Below, in pieces: positions 1-8,863 of a stretch of DNA of 28,856 nucleotides. The position numbers and the translations under genes are program-made. The number at the start of each line of letters is the position of its first letter. Within the stretch, counting starts at the first letter, position 1. The notes beneath the pieces are model-generated. The model saw nothing but the letters and a program-made list of their open reading frames with translations, was not told the origin of the DNA and searched no databases. The stretch spans positions 1 through 28,856 of the forward strand of contig JAEZHY010000010.1 in the NCBI GenBank assembly GCA_023416335.1. Direction: 5' to 3'. The DNA comes from Pseudomonadota bacterium. GTDB taxonomy: Bacteria > Desulfobacterota > Syntrophobacteria > Syntrophobacterales > Syntrophobacteraceae.

Positions 1-183
1 AACCCATCGTTTTTTGAGGCTCGTTCCCCTCTCTGCCGCCGGGAAGCTCAGGGGCTGTCGAATACGACTTTTTATGTCCGTATGACGACTTCCCGTGTTT
101 CCTGGCACCGACCTATCCCTCTCCGGCCAATCATTCCCGGGCGTTCAGAAAAACGATGGGTTGTCACCCATCGCCTCAAAATC

Positions 184-345
184 ATCGCGGTAGCCTCGAA
201 TGACCGGCAGGCCTCCAGCTTCGTCATTCCGGCCCTTCTCTTCGATCAGGACAAGTTCACACCGGAAACCAGGCTTTTGGGGCGGATTGATTATGAATTC
301 AAGACCTTAAAAACTCTAGATCCCGGCAGTCAATCGGGATCCAGT
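184..345. repeat. Dispersed intergenic repeat, copy A
   Basis: This noncoding stretch matches 14710-14872 in the same orientation, at roughly 80 percent by eye: shared blocks include the GCCTCGAATGAC run, the GATCAGGACAAGTTCACACC run and the GAAACCAGGCTT run. It ends in a small hairpin (ATCCCG at 320-325 with CGGGAT at 335-340). The next 70 bases (to about 415) match 3680-3745 in inverted orientation. The rest of 1-556 holds no gene I can support; the short open frames there run across the repeat and lack good ribosome binding sites. Confidence 0.75.
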
Positions 346-556
346 GGCGTAGGGTGGGGTACGCCAGCACCATCGTGCCCACCGTCCATCCCCTCGGATT
401 CGGCTTCAATTCTCCTCCATTTAACTGGCATCTATTTTGTAATTCCCTGGAATTGCTGCTCGAAAATCTTGTTGCAAGATCAAGATATGACCTGTAGATA
501 AAATCGAACGCTTTGAGAACAGTGCCGATTTGTGGAATTCGCTGACGGGGGGAATC

Positions 557-1285
557 ATGTTTGTGCGAAGACTTGGGATTTTCGCTGTACTGCTCGCCGT
601 TTCCGTCGTTGCAGTTGGTTGTGCAATCCGCTCCATTTCGAATTCCGGTTATCCCGGGGACTCCAGATCGAGCAACCCCTATTACAAGGGAGAACTGAGC
701 GAGCTTGATGTCCTTGGAGCACCCGAGTCTCAAAAAATCAGTGAAGAGGACATTCGAAAAGCACTTGAAGGAAAGCAGGCGGTAAAGCTTCAGAAGGGCG
801 AATCGATGCTGGTGATTCAATCGGGGGCACTTTCTCCCGATGAGTCGATGCTCGATGAACTCTCAAAACATTTCCGGCCTGTTGCCTTCGCAGGCATTCC
901 GAACGCCAACCGAAGCGCGGAAGGCGAACCTTATTCAAAGAAGCTGAGACTCGTTGCCGCCCAGGGCGGCTACGCTCACATACTGTGCTACTGGGGAGTA
1001 CTGGAGACGGCACAGGAAGACAAAGTAACCAAGGCTGTTTCCTGGGTCCCGATCGCGGGGGCTTTTGTGCCCGATGAGTCACAGCGCATGAGGATCAGGC
1101 TCAGGGCGGGTCTAATTGATGTGGCATCCGGAAGATGGTCCATGCTGACTCCAGAACCCATTGAAGATTCAACTCTCAGTTCCCAACTCACGCGTGTGAG
1201 GTCCGATCAGAAGCAGGTCGAGCTTCTTAAGGCAAAAGGCTACGCTGCGCTTGCAAGTGAATTGTCCAGGTATTTTGTTCAGTAA
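557..1285 (+). CDS. Uncharacterised lipoprotein
   Basis: This encodes a 242-residue protein that I do not recognise. The start at 557 is chosen because a GGGGGGAA ribosome binding site lies just upstream and because it gives a proper lipoprotein signal: positive residues R4 and R5, a hydrophobic core at 7-20, and a lipobox ending in V20-G21-C22. An in-frame ATG at 530 would add nine residues ahead of this signal. The mature part is soluble-looking, with an acidic and basic linker to about residue 90, then a mixed region containing several tryptophans (near GYAHILCYWG and SGRWSML). The protein probably sits on the outer membrane or the periplasmic face. A hairpin terminator follows the stop, so the gene appears to be a single transcription unit. 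Function is unknown. Confidence 0.85.
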   Translation: MFVRRLGIFAVLLAVSVVAVGCAIRSISNSGYPGDSRSSNPYYKGELSELDVLGAPESQKISEEDIRKALEGKQAVKLQKGESMLVIQSGALSPDESMLDELSKHFRPVAFAGIPNANRSAEGEPYSKKLRLVAAQGGYAHILCYWGVLETAQEDKVTKAVSWVPIAGAFVPDESQRMRIRLRAGLIDVASGRWSMLTPEPIEDSTLSSQLTRVRSDQKQVELLKAKGYAALASELSRYFVQ

Positions 1286-1304
1286 GTACTAAAGAGATAA
1301 TCCG

Positions 1305-1335
1305 AAGGGAGGGCATATGCTCTCCCTTTTTTATT
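1305..1335 (+). terminator. Rho-independent terminator after the lipoprotein gene
   Basis: A stem of AAGGGAG pairing with CTCCCTTT around a short loop containing GCATATGC is followed by a run of six T residues. It lies 20 bases after the stop codon of the 557 gene. Confidence 0.85.
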
Positions 1336-1573
1336 TGATGCGAAATAAGGGCGATTCCATGGCAGGCCTCTTGTGCCGGGCAGAGGAAATGATTCCGGGC
1401 TGCCCATAAAATGTTTCGCTCGCCCCTCACTGCTCTATTACTCATAAAAACCCGATTTAACACAAAATCCCGGGCTTCCCATGGTGCAATCCTTCCTCTC
1501 TTCCTTATATTTGTTAGATGGTGGATGGGGGGAGTTCCAAAGGAAATATCCCAAACGACAAGAGGGGGAAAAG

Positions 1574-3220
1574 ATGTCGGAAAAGCAATCAAATCAACAG
1601 GAACAGGTACTTGGAGCCGATATTGAAAGCAATCTGAGAGCAGCCTTCAATGCATTGCCTAACAGCGTTCCAATCTACCTTTTTACTGAAAAGGGCCAGA
1701 AAGACGTCCTGACCCAGGCCGCCAGAGATTTGCTCGGGGCCTTCAGTAAGCTCTCACATAAAATAGAAGTTCGGGAATTCGATTTGAACGGGCCGGAGGC
1801 AAAGAAGCTTAACGTAACCAACGGTCCCACACTGATCTTTTCTCCGGATAAATACCAGATCCGCTATCTGGGCGTTCCATACGGAGAAGAGGGAAGGACG
1901 CTTGTCGGGCTCATCCTGCTGCTGGGGTTTCAGACGAGCAACCTGAGCGAACAGGCCGAAAAAATTGTCGGGAAAATTGATTCTCCAAGGGAAGTTAAGG
2001 TTTTTGTCAGCCCCACGTGTCCTTACTGTCCGGATCAGGCCATAAACGCAGTCAAGGCCGCGATCGAAAGACCGGATGTCGTTTCGCTCGAAATCATCGA
2101 TATTCAGTCGAATCCCGATCTGGCGAACAAATACTCGGCTTTCAGCGTGCCCCAGACGTTCGCCAATGAGATCCTGATCTCCTACGGGGCGCAATCGGAG
2201 GAACTGTTTCTCTCATCGCTGCAGAAACTGGAGCAGCAGACCATTTTCATCCCGGAGACCGAAGCAGAGCTTGTCGAAAACGACGTTGTCATCGTCGGTG
2301 GAGGTCCTGCCGGACTGGCTGCCGGGATATACACCGTCCGAAGCGGACTGAAGACGGCAGTGATCGAGCGCGGCCCGCTCGGGGGGCAGATAGCGACGAC
2401 CCCAATCGTTGAGAACTATCCGGGCTTCACGCGCGTGCCCGGCAAGACTCTCGTGGACATCGTGGTAAGCCACGCCCTCGAATACGTGCAGATCTTCCAG
2501 GGCGAAGAAGTTCTGACTATACGGCCGGGAAAGGAAATCGAAGTCGTTACCAGCAGGAGGAGATTCTTCACGAAAGCCGTCATTCTCGCCACCGGGGCCA
2601 GCTACAAGCATCTGAACGCCCCCGGTGAGATGCGCTTCATGGGGCGCGGGGTCAGTTACTGCGCCACCTGCGACGGCCCGATCTTCAAAGGAAAAAGGGT
2701 AATAGTCGTCGGCGGCGGCAACAGCGCCGTGACCGAGGCTCTGTACCTGTACAACATCGACGTGGGCGTGACTCTGGTTCACCGGCGGGATACTTTTCGC
2801 GCCCAGGAGCATTTAACGAAAAATGTCTTTGCCAATAACATCCCCGTACTGTGGGATACCGAGGTTGTGGAAATCAAGGGTAAGGAAAGAGTGACTGAAG
2901 TCATTCTGCGAAACAACAAGACCGGATCCATCTACCCCATGCCTGTTGACGGCGTTTTCGTTGCGATCGGCTACGAACCCTCAGTGGGATTGGCAAAGAG
3001 TATCGGCGTCGAGTTGACGGAGGACGGGTTTATCAAACATGACGCGCACCACCGGACAAATATTCCGGGAATATATTCGGCCGGCGACGTCGAGGGCGGA
3101 TTCAAGCAGATCGTAACGGCAATGGGGCAGGGCACGGAGGCGGCCCTGTCGGTCTTCGAGGATCTCATGCATCCGTACTGGACCGAAGAGGTGGCGGAGC
3201 AGGCTGCCCAAAACGTATGA
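1574..3220 (+). CDS. Thioredoxin-reductase-type flavoprotein with N-terminal thioredoxin-fold domains
   Basis: This 548-residue protein is built like AhpF: an N-terminal pair of thioredoxin/glutaredoxin folds (about 10-215) joined to a thioredoxin-reductase body (about 235-535). Visible motifs are a dithiol C149-P-Y-C152 in the second thioredoxin fold, an FAD-binding GGGPAG at 242-247, the reductase dithiol C363-A-T-C366, an NADPH-binding GGGNSA at 380-385, and a C-terminal GDV FAD motif. It probably passes electrons from NAD(P)H through FAD and both dithiols to a disulfide or peroxiredoxin partner in the cytoplasm. No peroxiredoxin (ahpC) or separate thioredoxin gene is adjacent, so the partner is unknown. 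The start at 1574 follows AGAGGGGGAAAAG; an in-frame ATG at 1481 would add a 31-residue extension without a good ribosome binding site. It could be annotated trxB or ahpF; I leave the symbol empty. Confidence 0.93.
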   Translation: MSEKQSNQQEQVLGADIESNLRAAFNALPNSVPIYLFTEKGQKDVLTQAARDLLGAFSKLSHKIEVREFDLNGPEAKKLNVTNGPTLIFSPDKYQIRYLGVPYGEEGRTLVGLILLLGFQTSNLSEQAEKIVGKIDSPREVKVFVSPTCPYCPDQAINAVKAAIERPDVVSLEIIDIQSNPDLANKYSAFSVPQTFANEILISYGAQSEELFLSSLQKLEQQTIFIPETEAELVENDVVIVGGGPAGLAAGIYTVRSGLKTAVIERGPLGGQIATTPIVENYPGFTRVPGKTLVDIVVSHALEYVQIFQGEEVLTIRPGKEIEVVTSRRRFFTKAVILATGASYKHLNAPGEMRFMGRGVSYCATCDGPIFKGKRVIVVGGGNSAVTEALYLYNIDVGVTLVHRRDTFRAQEHLTKNVFANNIPVLWDTEVVEIKGKERVTEVILRNNKTGSIYPMPVDGVFVAIGYEPSVGLAKSIGVELTEDGFIKHDAHHRTNIPGIYSAGDVEGGFKQIVTAMGQGTEAALSVFEDLMHPYWTEEVAEQAAQNV

Positions 3221-3313
3221 TTTCGGGAGCATTTAGCCGGAATTAGCAGATATTTGGCGATGCTTGACTAGTGAGTTACTATTAGGTCGGAAAGATTATC
3301 GCTTTCCTCCCGG

Positions 3314-3348
3314 GAGAGTCAGGTCCTCCTCCTCCTATCCTGACTCTC
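3314..3348 (+). terminator. Hairpin, possible terminator after the flavoprotein gene
   Basis: A perfect 10-bp stem (GAGAGTCAGG with CCTGACTCTC) encloses a 15-base pyrimidine-rich loop, about 95 bases after the stop at 3220. The following TCTTCCTC is only weakly T-rich, so termination is plausible but not certain. Confidence 0.5.
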
Positions 3349-3509
3349 TCTTCCTCAAGGAACTTACGCCCTTTGGCAATAGGGGGCGTCTAAGCACATA
3401 CTGGAAAAAGTGGGGACTTGCTGTTCCCACAATTCCCCTTCCGCTTCGAAATTAGCCTATAGTTGACTCGCGCCCAAATGATCCGGGTTGCCATAATATA
3501 TGATGCGGT

Positions 3510-3800
3510 GAGCGGGGTAGGCGACTTAAGGGCCTGCGGCGCCACACCCCTATTGAGAGACGGAGGCTGTAATCTTTTGTGATGGTGGAATGCAAAACAG
3601 GTAAACGGTGAGTCGTGTAGAAGGGTGGGGGAGCGAAGCGCGGTCCGCTTTTGGGGTGCCCACCGCCCAGCCATCCCGACGAGACTTGATCTGAGGGGAC
3701 GGACGGTGGGCACGATGGTGCTGTGCCCACCTACGCCACTGGATCCCGGTTAACTGCCGGGATTGAGTGCCCCGTCATAAAATGCCAGGGAACCAGCAAG
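3510..3800. repeat. Dispersed intergenic repeat mosaic, copy C
   Basis: Two hairpins are visible: GGTGGGCAC/GTGCCCACC at 3705-3731 and ATCCCGG/CCGGGAT at 3743-3763. The same first stem with another loop occurs at 24352-24379; the second stem recurs at 319-341 and 14845-14871. The part near 3635-3665 matches 10625-10672 in inverted orientation, and the run CCCCGTCATAAAATGCC near 3770-3787 recurs at 10790-10807. The segment around 3516-3550 resembles the inverse of 24730-24770. No coding sequence in 3221-4019 is convincing. Confidence 0.75.
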
Positions 3801-3872
3801 GGATGAGGGTGCATGAATTCATGAATTGTTGATTCTTGTATGGCGTCTCTCTTAGGAGGATGGGTACAGTTT

Positions 3873-3905
3873 CATCGTGCCCCCAGCGGGACGATGTCTT
3901 TTTCC
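3873..3905 (+). terminator. Terminator-like hairpin without an obvious gene
   Basis: CATCGT plus CCC pairs with GGG plus ACGATG around a short loop, with one bulged G, and is followed by TCTTTTT. It points along the plus strand, but no plus-strand gene precedes it closely. Confidence 0.4.
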
Positions 3906-4019
3906 GCAAGCTGGATGGTGGCACGGTGAGGCGTTTGTGTTCACCCATCCACCCTTCTACACCGCTGGTCTTCATATATTCAACCAGACTGCCTTTTTCA
4001 GAGCAGGGTTGAGCATATA

Positions 4020-6011
4020 TTAATCCGGAATCAAAAGGAGAAACAGTTCTGCCGGCAGAACCGGCGAGGTTGGCACTCCGGTCATGAAAATGCCTTTATC
4101 GTATGTCCGTGCATAGACAACCCGGTGGTCCGCGGGGCTTACTAGCAAAGAGTCTGCCGGTGGTATTTTTGACTCAAAACCGCACCAGCTTATGCCTCCA
4201 TCTGTGCTCCTGTACACGGTGCAAACCGGACTGCTCAGACAGACCCCGCCGAAATAGGTAGTCTGATGATCAAAAGGGTCCATTGCCACTGCCGATACGT
4301 ATAACAGACGTGTTCCAGCGTCACAGGGGGCAGAGCCGTAACGGGTGCCCAGTTGTATCCATCTTCGTCCGCCGTCGGTGCTCTTTTCTGCCTGAGTATA
4401 GATTATGTTTGGATCGAGGGGGTCTATCAACACCTCAGGTGAATATCCACCTCCACAACCTCCACTGCTGCCCGGGCAATCGCAGCCTGTTTGACGAAGC
4501 AGGGTCCAACTCATGCCGCCGTCAGGGCTTTTGTATACGCCGCAGCCATTTCCTGCATAAACAATTGTCGGGTGGACGGGATCAAAAGTCAGGCTCGACG
4601 CCCATATTCCCGTATTAATCCATGAAGCACCCGCTGTCGTGCTCTTGAAAATCCCCGTGGTGGTTCCCGCATACATAGTTGCCGGATTTTCGGGATCTAT
4701 CGCCAGAGCCAGAACATTGAGACCAGTCAGACCGGAATGAGTGCTTACATGCATCCATGAAGTCCCCGCGTCGGTGCTTTTGAACAGGCCTCCACCGTAT
4801 GTCCCGGCATAGACGATCTGCGGGTTCTTATGTTCCACGGCAAAACATCTGACATCGCTCATTGTCAGGCCGGAATTGACAAGTGCCCATTCTTTTCCTC
4901 CGCTGGTGCTTCTGTAAACGCCGCCGCGAGTTCCTGCAAAGATGGTCCGAGGGGCTGCCGGGGATATGGTCATGCAATTCACCGTGGGCGTATCCTGGCT
5001 GGAGAAAGTCCGGCTCCAGGTTGCTCCCCGATCCGTGCTCCTGAATACGCCATTTTCGGATCCGGCATAGACGGCCTGTGGATTTACGGGATCTATGGCA
5101 AGAGAGTGGATGAAAGAACTTATCTCATCGGAGTTGACCTGAGTCCAAAAAATGCCGCCATCGGTACTCCTGAACAGACCTTCGCCGTAAGTCCCCACAT
5201 AGATGGTCTGCGGATTTTGGCGGTCAATGGCCAGAGACCTGACATCATAAGCAATAGATCCCCCAATTATCTGGTTCCAATTCGCACCGCCGTCGGTGCT
5301 CTTGAAAAGGCCGTTGCTGCGTGTACCTGCATAGATTGTCTGGGGAGCTGCCGGGTCGATCGCAAGACTTTGGATATAATCCTGAGTAAAATTCCTGCTC
5401 CAATTTGCGCCGCCATCGACACTCTTGAACAGGCCGGAGGAATCAGCAGCGTAGATGGTCTGGGGAGTTGCAGGATGTATTGCTAAAGCATGGATACTGG
5501 CATACTGAGGCAGGCCCGAGCCGGATTGGCTCCATGTTGCGCCGCCGTCGGTGCTTTTAAACACGGTGCCTAAACCTATAAAGATGGTCTGGGGATTCGA
5601 CGGATCGGCGGCAATGCAATCTGCAATATAGGGGCTAATGTTGCTCCATGTCGCGCCTCCGTCAGTACTTTTGTAAATGGGGGTACAATATCCTCCGATA
5701 TATATATCTAAAGGATTCACAGGATCGACAAGAATTTTATAACCGTAGCCGTTCCTGATCCCAGGATCGGTCTTACTCCATGTTTTCCCTCCGTCCGTGC
5801 TCTTGTATAAGCTGCCGCTGGAACTCCCTGCATACATGTTCTGAGGATTGACCGGGTCAATCGCAACGGCGTAAACGGCTCCTCCATACGGACCGATGCA
5901 GGTCCAATCCGCTAGTGCCGGAGCTGTCGGGAAGAGGCCTACGAGATTCAGGACGAAAAGGAAAAGCAATACGTAGCGCGGAGATAGGACCCTAAGGCTC
6001 TGCCTAGGCAT
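4020..6011 (-). CDS. Secreted Asp-box (BNR-type) beta-propeller repeat protein
   Basis: This encodes a 663-residue exported protein. Residues 1-34 form a signal peptide with a long hydrophobic core ending in APALA. The rest is a tandem series of about 45-residue repeats, each with an Asp-box such as KSTDGGATW and an IDPxNPQxxYAG segment. I count 13 Asp-boxes. Asp-box repeats form the turns of beta-propellers in sialidases, sortilin-type proteins and photosystem II assembly factors; here no sialidase catalytic residues are evident, so a binding or structural role outside the cytoplasm is more likely. The start at 6011 is chosen from an AAAGGGGGC ribosome binding site upstream and the signal peptide; the ATG at 6050 would put 13 extra residues ahead of it. 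The gene stands alone between two noncoding stretches. Confidence 0.9.
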   Translation of the reverse strand: MPRQSLRVLSPRYVLLFLFVLNLVGLFPTAPALADWTCIGPYGGAVYAVAIDPVNPQNMYAGSSSGSLYKSTDGGKTWSKTDPGIRNGYGYKILVDPVNPLDIYIGGYCTPIYKSTDGGATWSNISPYIADCIAADPSNPQTIFIGLGTVFKSTDGGATWSQSGSGLPQYASIHALAIHPATPQTIYAADSSGLFKSVDGGANWSRNFTQDYIQSLAIDPAAPQTIYAGTRSNGLFKSTDGGANWNQIIGGSIAYDVRSLAIDRQNPQTIYVGTYGEGLFRSTDGGIFWTQVNSDEISSFIHSLAIDPVNPQAVYAGSENGVFRSTDRGATWSRTFSSQDTPTVNCMTISPAAPRTIFAGTRGGVYRSTSGGKEWALVNSGLTMSDVRCFAVEHKNPQIVYAGTYGGGLFKSTDAGTSWMHVSTHSGLTGLNVLALAIDPENPATMYAGTTTGIFKSTTAGASWINTGIWASSLTFDPVHPTIVYAGNGCGVYKSPDGGMSWTLLRQTGCDCPGSSGGCGGGYSPEVLIDPLDPNIIYTQAEKSTDGGRRWIQLGTRYGSAPCDAGTRLLYVSAVAMDPFDHQTTYFGGVCLSSPVCTVYRSTDGGISWCGFESKIPPADSLLVSPADHRVVYARTYDKGIFMTGVPTSPVLPAELFLLLIPD

Positions 6012-6534
6012 ACTGATGCCCCCTTTTGATGCTGCACCGATGGAATGCAATTAGTCGCGAAGGGTGCGGGCCCTCTGAGGATAGGCTACATATACACTCT
6101 TTTCACAATCCAGTAAAAAATTATTCTCACATGCCGAGATGAGTTCGGGTGGCCCGGAAGGGTCCGCGGTATCGGTGTGTAGCCCGGATAGTCCCGCAAT
6201 GCAGTCTCTGCGATATTTGAAATCAGCTGGTAATCATTTTAATGCTGTTGCTCGAGTGTGGATTTTAACTGGTCCGCTCCTTGTTGCAATGTTCGGCAAG
6301 CCTCACCAGTACTTGTTTTCCATACAGGCCCAGCCCTTATTTTCTACATACTGCTACGTATCCGAACGGTAGTTTAAATACTGCCTCCTTACACCTCATT
6401 TAGGGTCTTCACCGGATTTCAAATTTGGGGGTTTCACGTATTATTCCCAACCATCGCCCATCAGCCCTGATCGAACTCTCAACTTAGCTCAGTGACATTC
6501 GGTGCCTCGGGGTACTTATACCAGGAGAGTGTCA
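6012..6534. other. Noncoding stretch with nothing recognised
   Basis: About 520 bases lie between the divergent 6011 and 6535 genes. The sequence is lower in GC than its neighbours in places. I see no RNA gene, promoter of good quality, or repeat shared with the other intergenic regions. A 77-codon frame at 6139-6372 has no credible ribosome binding site or recognisable product. Confidence 0.5.
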
Positions 6535-7110
6535 ATGATAGCCGGAAAAGAGGTCGCGCTAATCAGCCTGCCCCATCATTGCGAGACGATAGCCGTCTCA
6601 GCTGCCTGCCTGAATCGGGATGAAAAGGATTGCGGGTTCTGCAGCCAAATGAGCTTTGAAACGAGGTGGAGTATCATAAAAGCATACTTGCGTGTTCTGG
6701 AACGAATGAGCGAACCGCTTGCCGTCGAATCGGACCTGCCGTTTTCGAAGGAAGAAATCCGGCATGCTATATTTCGGGAACTGACCGAAAATCCGACCAG
6801 TGAGTGGAGACAGAACCTCGAAATTGCGTTCGTACAGCTTGAGTCTTTTATCCCGTACGAGGAATACCGGATCGTTGCCGATTTTAAAAATGCGAGCTTC
6901 CTTGCCCAGGAGATGGCCGATATGAGAGATCCGACGAGCATTATCCGGTCGGCTTCGATCATGAAGAGGGCCAGGGGAGACCGTGCAGTAGATATTCAGG
7001 AGAAAATCTCCGAGAGAATGAAAAAAAGCATGATGCTGATCCAGGAGGTTGGAGAGGCGGGTAGTTCTCCGAATGCCCTCTATGGAGGTGTCGAGCACTT
7101 TTGCAGCTGA
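6535..7110 (+). CDS. Hypothetical protein with clustered N-terminal His/Cys
   Basis: This encodes a 191-residue protein that I cannot assign to a family. The start at 6535 follows CAGGAGAGTGTCA, a good ribosome binding site; an upstream ATG at 6502 has none. The N-terminus holds H14-H15-C16, C25 and a C33-G-F-C36 motif, which could bind a metal or form a redox pair. The remainder is mostly helical and charged, with no membrane segment or signal peptide, so a cytoplasmic location is likely. Residues 135-165 are rich in Lys, Arg, Met and Glu. Its stop lies 19 bases from the convergent stop of recJ. No neighbour suggests a function. Confidence 0.75.
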   Translation: MIAGKEVALISLPHHCETIAVSAACLNRDEKDCGFCSQMSFETRWSIIKAYLRVLERMSEPLAVESDLPFSKEEIRHAIFRELTENPTSEWRQNLEIAFVQLESFIPYEEYRIVADFKNASFLAQEMADMRDPTSIIRSASIMKRARGDRAVDIQEKISERMKKSMMLIQEVGEAGSSPNALYGGVEHFCS

Positions 7111-7129
7111 TTCTTACCCGGCGGTTCCG

Positions 7130-8863
7130 TCATTTTCTTAATCGCGAGGAGAGATGTGAACCGGTCCGGCCCGCGTGGAAGAATGTTCCCAGGTCTTTTA
7201 TGTCTATCGAAGGCCTGCCGTAGTATTTGTCCCAACCCATTTGGAAGACCATGTCAAGGCAGCCTTCCCTGCCGTTCGTAAGGAAGGCTGCCAGACGGTC
7301 TGCTCCGTTCCAGTAGACTCCTTCCAGGCCTTCTTCGAATTCCAGCCGCAGATGGTTTCCTTCCTTCCCGAAGCTTCTCCTGATGGCAAACCGGGCATTC
7401 CGAAGGCAGAAAACCGGCGCCGGATTGCCCATCCCATACGGTTCGAGTTCCCGCAATGCCTCGATAAGAGCGGGGCCGGCGAGGGACAGGGGCAGTTCCA
7501 TGTCAACTCTTCCCTGAGGAGAGAAGATCTCAGGGTGACTTTCCTGTGCGATTTCTTCGAAGCGGTCCCTGAACTCTGCGATGCGTTCGACCGAGATGGT
7601 CAATCCGGCCGCTGCCTTGTGGCCTCCCCACTTGACGAGCAAGTCGGAGCACCCGGACAGGGCTCGATGAATATCGTATCCGGGAACGCTCCGGGCCGAT
7701 CCGCGTGCGATACGCCGTTCCTTGTCTATTGAAAAAATAACGACCGGCCCATAATGCAATTCCTGCTGGACCCGAGAGGCGGCGATTCCGATTACTCCGG
7801 GAGGCCAGGCCGGATCGCCGAGGACAAGTGTTCGAGTATTAGGGGGACGACCGTCCAGTTCCGCGTGGATGTCCTGCAGGATCTTTTCTTCCTCGGCCTG
7901 TCTTTTGGCATTCAGGCCATTGAGTTCCCCGGACAACCTTGCCAGTTCGTCGGGGTGGTTTCCGGTCAGGAGGTCGTATGCAATTCGGCCGTCGGAAATG
8001 CGTCCTGCTGCATTTATCCTGGGGCCGAGATAATAGCTTATATGGCCGGCCGTGAGTGTTTTGCCGGAAAGACCTGCATCGTCCGCCAGTCGCGAGAGCG
8101 GAGGGCAGGTGTTTGCATTCAGATTGTGAATTCCTCTGCTCGCAAGAATCCGGTTGCCCGCGACAAGCGGAACGAGGTCGGCGACGGTTCCCGTAGCGGC
8201 AAGGGCAAGGTATTTGCCGCCGATTGCCGGAACGTTGGCAAAATTGTTGGACTTCAGTTCGTGCCTCAGGGCGGCAAGAAAAAGGAGCGTGAGACCGGCT
8301 GCGCAGAATTCTTTAAAGGCGGAACAGCAGTCGGGGTGCTTCGGATTGATTAATACGGAGACCGGAGCGGTTTTGCCGTTGGGGACCTCGTGGTGATCGA
8401 TCACCAGGCAGTCTGCTCCCATCGATCGGGCGAGTTCGACCTGTTTGACATCGAGAGTGCCGCAGTCCACGGCGACAAACAATCCCGCGTCTGCATTCTC
8501 CCGGATGGCGCGCTCGGGGATGCCATAGCCTTCCTCCCGGAGCGGAATGACCACCCTGAAGTTGCCATACTCGATTTCTTCAAGAAACAAAGCCAGTTGA
8601 GACGCCGAAGTAATTCCGTCGCAGTCGTAGTCTGCGACGATGACAATCTTGCTGCCGCCCGTAAGGTGACGGGCCAGCAGTGCCGCACCCTCCCGCATGC
8701 CGCGCATCGAAAGATATTCGGCAAGATCTTTCAAATCTCCCGTAATAGATTGGCGCTGAAGGTTGCGGTTTTCCAACAGAATGTCTATCACTTCAGCAAC
8801 CGTTGCCGGGATCTTTTCGTTGATGATGTTCCAGCATGGCCGTATCAGGCAGTTCCGTCCCAT
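7130..8863 (-). CDS. recJ: Single-stranded-DNA-specific exonuclease RecJ
   Basis: RecJ degrades single-stranded DNA 5' to 3' in recombination and mismatch/base-excision repair in the cytoplasm. The 577-residue length equals the usual family size. The DHH phosphoesterase motifs are present: DYDCDG at 78-83, EGYG at 111-114, DCG at 133-135 and DHHE at 156-159, which supply the metal-binding aspartates and histidines. The DHHA1 and OB-fold part follows, with GPRINAAGR, GSARS and WGGHKAAAGL. The start at 8863 follows an AGAGG ribosome binding site. The gene is alone on its strand and converges with the unknown 6535 gene. Confidence 0.96.
   Translation of the reverse strand: MGRNCLIRPCWNIINEKIPATVAEVIDILLENRNLQRQSITGDLKDLAEYLSMRGMREGAALLARHLTGGSKIVIVADYDCDGITSASQLALFLEEIEYGNFRVVIPLREEGYGIPERAIRENADAGLFVAVDCGTLDVKQVELARSMGADCLVIDHHEVPNGKTAPVSVLINPKHPDCCSAFKEFCAAGLTLLFLAALRHELKSNNFANVPAIGGKYLALAATGTVADLVPLVAGNRILASRGIHNLNANTCPPLSRLADDAGLSGKTLTAGHISYYLGPRINAAGRISDGRIAYDLLTGNHPDELARLSGELNGLNAKRQAEEEKILQDIHAELDGRPPNTRTLVLGDPAWPPGVIGIAASRVQQELHYGPVVIFSIDKERRIARGSARSVPGYDIHRALSGCSDLLVKWGGHKAAAGLTISVERIAEFRDRFEEIAQESHPEIFSPQGRVDMELPLSLAGPALIEALRELEPYGMGNPAPVFCLRNARFAIRRSFGKEGNHLRLEFEEGLEGVYWNGADRLAAFLTNGREGCLDMVFQMGWDKYYGRPSIDIKDLGTFFHAGRTGSHLSSRLRK

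Noticed and set aside
426..441. Sigma54-like TGGCATC-TATT-TTGTA before the lipoprotein gene
   Set aside because: The near-invariant GC at -12 is GT, and the site lies 115 bases from the ATG.
1360..1375. Sigma54-like TGGCAGG-CCTC-TTGTG before the flavoprotein gene
   Set aside because: It lacks the GC at -12 and is about 200 bases from the start codon.
6139..6372. 77-codon plus-strand frame
   Set aside because: No ribosome binding site, no known domain, and a composition unlike the neighbouring genes.
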